A DNA stretch of 64,000 nucleotides from Butyrivibrio sp. INlla16. GTDB lineage: Bacteria > Bacillota > Clostridia > Lachnospirales > Lachnospiraceae. Below, piece after piece: positions 60,670-64,000 of this stretch. The translations under genes were made by a program, and so were the position numbers. Below the pieces are notes generated by a model. That model was not told the origin of the DNA, ran no database searches, and saw nothing but the letters and a program-made list of their open reading frames with translations. The stretch covers positions 1 to 64,000 of the forward strand of contig NZ_FMYB01000022.1 in the NCBI RefSeq assembly GCF_900104155.1, read 5' to 3'. The first letter of the stretch is position 1, and every line of letters starts with the position of its first letter.

Positions 60670-61530
60670 ATGAAATTGGACTTCAGGAGAGGCAGCATCA
60701 GACTTGTAGTAGTTCTTTTGGCTGCTTTTTTGATGGCACTTAACATACAGACCTTCGTAAACGCAGGTGGTCTCTACCCGGGCGGAGCCCAGGGACTCAC
60801 CATTATAATTCAGCGTATCGCGCTTAAGTATTTTAATACGAAAATTCCGTATACGCCCATCAACGTAGTGCTCAACATCATTCCCATCTATATTGGTTTT
60901 CGTTATATCGGCAAAAAATTTACATTATATTCAATGATCATGGTGCTCACAAACGGTTTCTTCGTAGATATGATTCCGGAGCTTTACATCACCAATGATC
61001 CGCTCCTTATCGCCATTTTCGGCGGCATCTTCGCAGGTGTGTCACTTTCCATCTGCCTCATGGTTGATGCCACCAGCGGCGGTACCGACTTTATCTCAAT
61101 CTTTTTATCTCAGAGAAAAGGTATTGATGCCTTCCCCATAATCCTTGCGGGAAACTGTGTGATCCTTACAGTCGCAGGCTTTCTCTTTGGTTGGGACAAG
61201 GCTCTGTATTCCATCATTTTCCAGTATGTTGCCACTCAGGTTCTTCACGTTATGTACAGAACCTACCAGCAGCAAACTCTTTTCATTATCACGGACAAGC
61301 CCGCCGAGGTATGCGAGCTGATCTATAAGATTGCCAACCACGGTGCCACGCTTATGCACGGCGAGGGTTCCTTCGAGCACAACAACAAAATGATTGTCTA
61401 CTCCGTTGTAAGTGCCTCCGACACAAGAAAGCTCATCCCCGCCATCAAAGATCTGGACCCCGGCGCCTTTATCAACTCAATCCGCACCGACAGAGTTCAG
61501 GGCAACTTCTACTTCAAACCCAGGGATTAA
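60670..61530 (+). CDS. YitT-family membrane protein (DUF161/DUF2179)
   Basis: 286 residues from the ATG at 60670 (AGGGAG nine nt upstream); an ATG 13 codons earlier has no ribosome site. Five or six membrane segments in the first 200 residues with GGLYPGGAQGLTIIIQ and MVDATSGGTDFISIFLSQ, then a C-terminal DUF2179 domain (TLFIITDKPAEVCELI; MHGEGSFEHNNKMIVYSVV). Typical Firmicutes YitT protein; function generally unknown. Divergent from the glycan block. Confidence 0.9.
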   Translation: MKLDFRRGSIRLVVVLLAAFLMALNIQTFVNAGGLYPGGAQGLTIIIQRIALKYFNTKIPYTPINVVLNIIPIYIGFRYIGKKFTLYSMIMVLTNGFFVDMIPELYITNDPLLIAIFGGIFAGVSLSICLMVDATSGGTDFISIFLSQRKGIDAFPIILAGNCVILTVAGFLFGWDKALYSIIFQYVATQVLHVMYRTYQQQTLFIITDKPAEVCELIYKIANHGATLMHGEGSFEHNNKMIVYSVVSASDTRKLIPAIKDLDPGAFINSIRTDRVQGNFYFKPRD

Positions 61531-61539
61531 ATAACGTAA

Positions 61540-61626
61540 GGCCCGGGGATAGAGTGTCTGCGATTTCTATCGATTATGCGTTTTTTGCAACGAGATAGAA
61601 ATCGCAGATGCTCTACTCTCCGGGCC
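61540..61626. repeat. 87-nt near-perfect hairpin between convergent genes
   Basis: Left arm GGCCCGGGGATAGAG (61540 on) plus CTGCGATTTCTATC, right arm GATAGAAATCGCAG plus CTCTACTCTCCGGGCC, about 31 pairs with a few bulges and a 20-nt loop. No T-run follows on either strand, so it is not a classic terminator, although it lies between the convergent YitT and SulP genes. It could be a structured RNA, a dispersed repeat or a bidirectional attenuator. Confidence 0.65.
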
Positions 61627-61636
61627 GTATTACTCA

Positions 61637-63295
61637 TCAATGAGAGGCTTTTTCAAGGGCCTCGTCTATGTGGGCGGCGAAGTTCTCGCGGCCAACTCTT
61701 TCTACGAAGCCATCCTTCTCCATTGTTCTCATGGGCTGCTCGTTAACATGTGAGAAAATAAGACGAACACCCTTCTTCTTGCAGTTTTCATAAAGCATCT
61801 CGAGTGAACGCATCGCTGTCGCATCAAGGGCAGGCACACTTCTCATTCTGATAACAAGGCTCTTTGTGAACTCCTTCGTGGTGATCTCAGCAAGAGCATC
61901 GGCATCTCCGAAGAACATGGGGCCTGAGATCTCGTATACGCGCACATGCTTAGGAACTACTCTGAGATCGATACTGTCGGGATCATCTGCATTAACATCC
62001 GCATCATCAGGATCAATATAAGTCCAGCCGCGAACTGATGACTCCTCGCTCATTCTCTTCATGAATAGGAGGCAAGCAAGAATCATGCCTACTTCGATAG
62101 CTACAACAAGATCAAATACTACTGTGAGTACAAAGGTTGTCACAAGAACGATAATGTCACTCTTGGGTGCTGTCTTACACAGATGTGTGAAAGGTCTCCA
62201 CTGACACATATTGTAGGCTACCTGGAACAAAATAGCTGCAATTGTGGGCATCGGAATAAGCGCCGCGAGGGGCATAAGCACCACAAGAACAAGCAAAAGA
62301 ACTATTGAGTGAACAATACCTGCGATAGGAGTTCTACCACCGTTCTTAATATTGGCAGCTGTTCTTGCGATAGCACCTGTTGCGGGAATTCCTCCGAAGA
62401 GAACGGATCCGATGTTACCGCAGCCCTGTGCTATAAGCTCCATGTTTGATCTGTGATGTGAGCCTATCATACCGTCTGCAACCACAGCGGAAAGCAGTGA
62501 TTCAATTGCTGCAAGAATTGCAATTGTAAAGCCATTTGAGAAAGATCCTCTGATAAGTCCCCAGCTGATGGTCGGTGTGTGGAACTTAGGAAGACCTGCG
62601 TGAATTGTGTAAAGATCTCCGATGGTATTAACCTTAAGTCCAAGGAATTTTACCATAACAATTCCGGCGATTACAGCTATAAGTGATGCGGGAATCTTTT
62701 CAAAAAATCTGGGCCATATTATAAGGATTGCAAGGCAAACCACTCCGACTATAACAGCCTGATAATTGATGGTTGCGATATTCTTAACGATAGCTTCCAG
62801 CTTCTCGATAGTTTCGATTGTCACGGTTCCCTTGGGATATGTAAGCCCCAGGAAATCCTTGATCTGTCCGATAAGGATTGTCACTGCTATTCCCGCGGTA
62901 AAGCCGGTTGTAATTGTATAGGGAATGAATTTGATAAGACTTCCGAGTTTTAACAATCCCATCAGAATAAGGAGAATTCCGGCTATGATGGTTGCCATCA
63001 TAAGACCTTCCATTCCGTCCTTTGCAACTATTCCCGCAACGATGGTTGCGAAAGCTGCGGTGGGACCTGCTATCTGAACCCTGCTGCCTCCGAGGAAGGA
63101 AATAATGAATCCCGCAACGATCGCGGTGTAAAGACCTTCCTCAGGGCCTACTCCTGAAGCAAGCGCCAGGGCTATTGACAACGGAAGCGCAATAATAGCT
63201 ACGATGATACCTGATATTACATCAGTGGTGAATTGCTTTTTCGTGTATTTCTTAATCACGGAAAAAAGCATTGGTTTAATTTTGTCCTTCTTCAT
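61637..63295 (-). CDS. SulP-family anion transporter with STAS domain
   Basis: 552 residues. Ten or more membrane segments through about 415 with VQIAGPTAAFATIVAGIVA and the SulP core GIPATGAIARTAANIKNGG; C-terminal STAS domain (about 440-550) with SLVIRMRSVPALDATAMRSL. Carries sulfate, bicarbonate or dicarboxylates in characterised members. Ribosome site AGGAGG seven nt before ATG; an extended -10 lies upstream. Convergent with YitT. Confidence 0.93.
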   Translation of the reverse strand: MKKDKIKPMLFSVIKKYTKKQFTTDVISGIIVAIIALPLSIALALASGVGPEEGLYTAIVAGFIISFLGGSRVQIAGPTAAFATIVAGIVAKDGMEGLMMATIIAGILLILMGLLKLGSLIKFIPYTITTGFTAGIAVTILIGQIKDFLGLTYPKGTVTIETIEKLEAIVKNIATINYQAVIVGVVCLAILIIWPRFFEKIPASLIAVIAGIVMVKFLGLKVNTIGDLYTIHAGLPKFHTPTISWGLIRGSFSNGFTIAILAAIESLLSAVVADGMIGSHHRSNMELIAQGCGNIGSVLFGGIPATGAIARTAANIKNGGRTPIAGIVHSIVLLLVLVVLMPLAALIPMPTIAAILFQVAYNMCQWRPFTHLCKTAPKSDIIVLVTTFVLTVVFDLVVAIEVGMILACLLFMKRMSEESSVRGWTYIDPDDADVNADDPDSIDLRVVPKHVRVYEISGPMFFGDADALAEITTKEFTKSLVIRMRSVPALDATAMRSLEMLYENCKKKGVRLIFSHVNEQPMRTMEKDGFVERVGRENFAAHIDEALEKASH

Positions 63296-63321
63296 AATAA
63301 ACCTCCTAAAAAAGCGACAAA

Positions 63322-63330
63322 ATTATAACA
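63322..63330 (-). promoter_or_regulatory. Extended -10 promoter element for the SulP gene
   Basis: On the minus strand TGTTATAAT (TG-N-TATAAT) lies about 28 nt upstream of the ATG, within the 59-nt gap to the WYL gene. No clear -35 is needed for an extended -10 promoter. Confidence 0.45.
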
Positions 63331-63354
63331 CATAATAATATAGTAAAGAATTGA

Positions 63355-64000
63355 CTATTTGTAGAATTCTAACAGATTATTGATCTCTGTCTTGTACGCT
63401 TTCACCACAGAAGCCGGTGCGGATATTTTTACGGAAGTCCCAAGACCGAATATCCACCCGAAAAACTGGTCACTGACAGCAACCTCAACCCTCGCATCTG
63501 ACCATCCCTTTTTCTTGGAAGGCTTAATCGTGATATTCTTCCCGAACCTGTCGATAATAACGCCGACCATCTCATCCTTGACAGTAAGAGTAACCATTGT
63601 TCCCTCACCGCCGAACATTCCGAACGCTCTGTTCGTATAGGCTGCAAGGTCAAAGGCCTTAAAATGCTCTTTTCCCTCTCTTCTCTCATCAAGGATCTCA
63701 ATCTTATCCATCTTATCCACGCGGTAGTGCTTGATCTTGCCGGACTCGGAGTCAAAAGCGATAAGATAATAATTCTCATCATTCCAGGTTAGACGCCAAG
63801 GGCTGATCACATAGGGCTCAGCTTTCCTCGGAACAAGCTTCTTATCCGTATCCCAGGTCATGTATTTGAAGCTGATCTTCTTATTCTCGGAAATCGCACT
63901 GTGAATCTCATCGACCGTATAATATATGCTCTCGTTCATGGTCTTCACTCTGCCCTGCACGGCAAGCTGTCTCTCCAGCTGGGTTGCCTCATAGGTGCTG
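63355..64000 (-). CDS. WYL-domain transcriptional regulator, C-terminal part (cut by window edge)
   Basis: The frame is open to the window end, so an internal Met or GTG is not the real start. Visible residues begin STYEATQLERQLAVQ, the linker typical of WYL proteins, then MNESIYYTVDEIHSAISENK, ISFKYMTWDTDKK, PYVISPWRLTWNDENYYLIA and HYRVDKMDKIEIL, which are WYL-domain signatures. The C-terminal WCX-like extension ends in LLEFYK. The N-terminal helix-turn-helix is outside the window. WYL proteins bind ligands and control transcription; the target is unknown, but the SulP gene downstream is a candidate. Confidence 0.88.
   Translation of the reverse strand, partial: STYEATQLERQLAVQGRVKTMNESIYYTVDEIHSAISENKKISFKYMTWDTDKKLVPRKAEPYVISPWRLTWNDENYYLIAFDSESGKIKHYRVDKMDKIEILDERREGKEHFKAFDLAAYTNRAFGMFGGEGTMVTLTVKDEMVGVIIDRFGKNITIKPSKKKGWSDARVEVAVSDQFFGWIFGLGTSVKISAPASVVKAYKTEINNLLEFYK

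Overview
The window looks like a chromosomal segment of an anaerobic, low-to-mid GC Gram-positive bacterium of the Lachnospiraceae (Butyrivibrio-like). This is inferred from strong AGGAGG-type ribosome sites, Firmicutes families (YitT, LTA-synthase-like, TagGH-like exporter, CDP-glycerol transferases, WYL regulator), lipoproteins with low-complexity E/T/A linkers, and secreted proteins with Big2-like tails. No rRNA or tRNA gene was seen. Genus cannot be fixed from sequence reading alone.

Left edge (1-9966): a truncated IS1380-type transposase, a small membrane-anchored acidic protein, and a 784-bp non-coding stretch holding an array of 31-nt palindromes. A minus-strand uptake and sensing module follows. 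A membrane-anchored binding protein, a histidine kinase and an AraC-type response regulator lie upstream of a binding protein, a fused permease, an ATPase and an MgtC-family protein, which end in a strong terminator. The layout resembles HptRSA-type sensing of phosphorylated sugars coupled to an AfuABC-type transporter (inference).

Middle left (10089-20019): a plus-strand polytopic membrane protein and a LacI-like sensor fused to a GGDEF domain. On the minus strand comes a repeated module of secreted beta-helix protein plus polysaccharide-pyruvyl-transferase-like protein, present twice.

Central block (20074-60509): about 40 kb of closely spaced minus-strand genes for cell-surface glycopolymers. 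The low-coordinate half is teichoic-acid-like: three CDP-glycerol-transferase-family enzymes, a TagGH-like exporter, an LTA-synthase-like enzyme, two LicD proteins, an IspD/TarI-like cytidylyltransferase with an extended SDR partner, and a GDPD-like protein. The high-coordinate half is capsule- or glycan-like. It has two initiating phosphoglycosyl transferases, a Wzy-like membrane protein, a PglK-like ABC flippase, several GT2 and GT4 transferases, two GT11 fucosyltransferase-like proteins, an MBOAT/SGNH O-acylation pair, a DUF2334 deacetylase-like protein, a UDP-HexNAc 6-dehydrogenase, an asparagine-synthase-type amidotransferase and an ATP-grasp enzyme. A plausible reading is that the wall carries a phosphodiester polymer plus a lipid-linked glycan that may be fucosylated, acylated, pyruvylated and amidated.

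Right edge (60670-64000): a divergent YitT-family gene, an unusual 87-nt hairpin between convergent genes, a SulP anion transporter with STAS domain, and the C-terminal part of a WYL-domain regulator that runs off the window. All functions are read from motifs and context; no database search was run.
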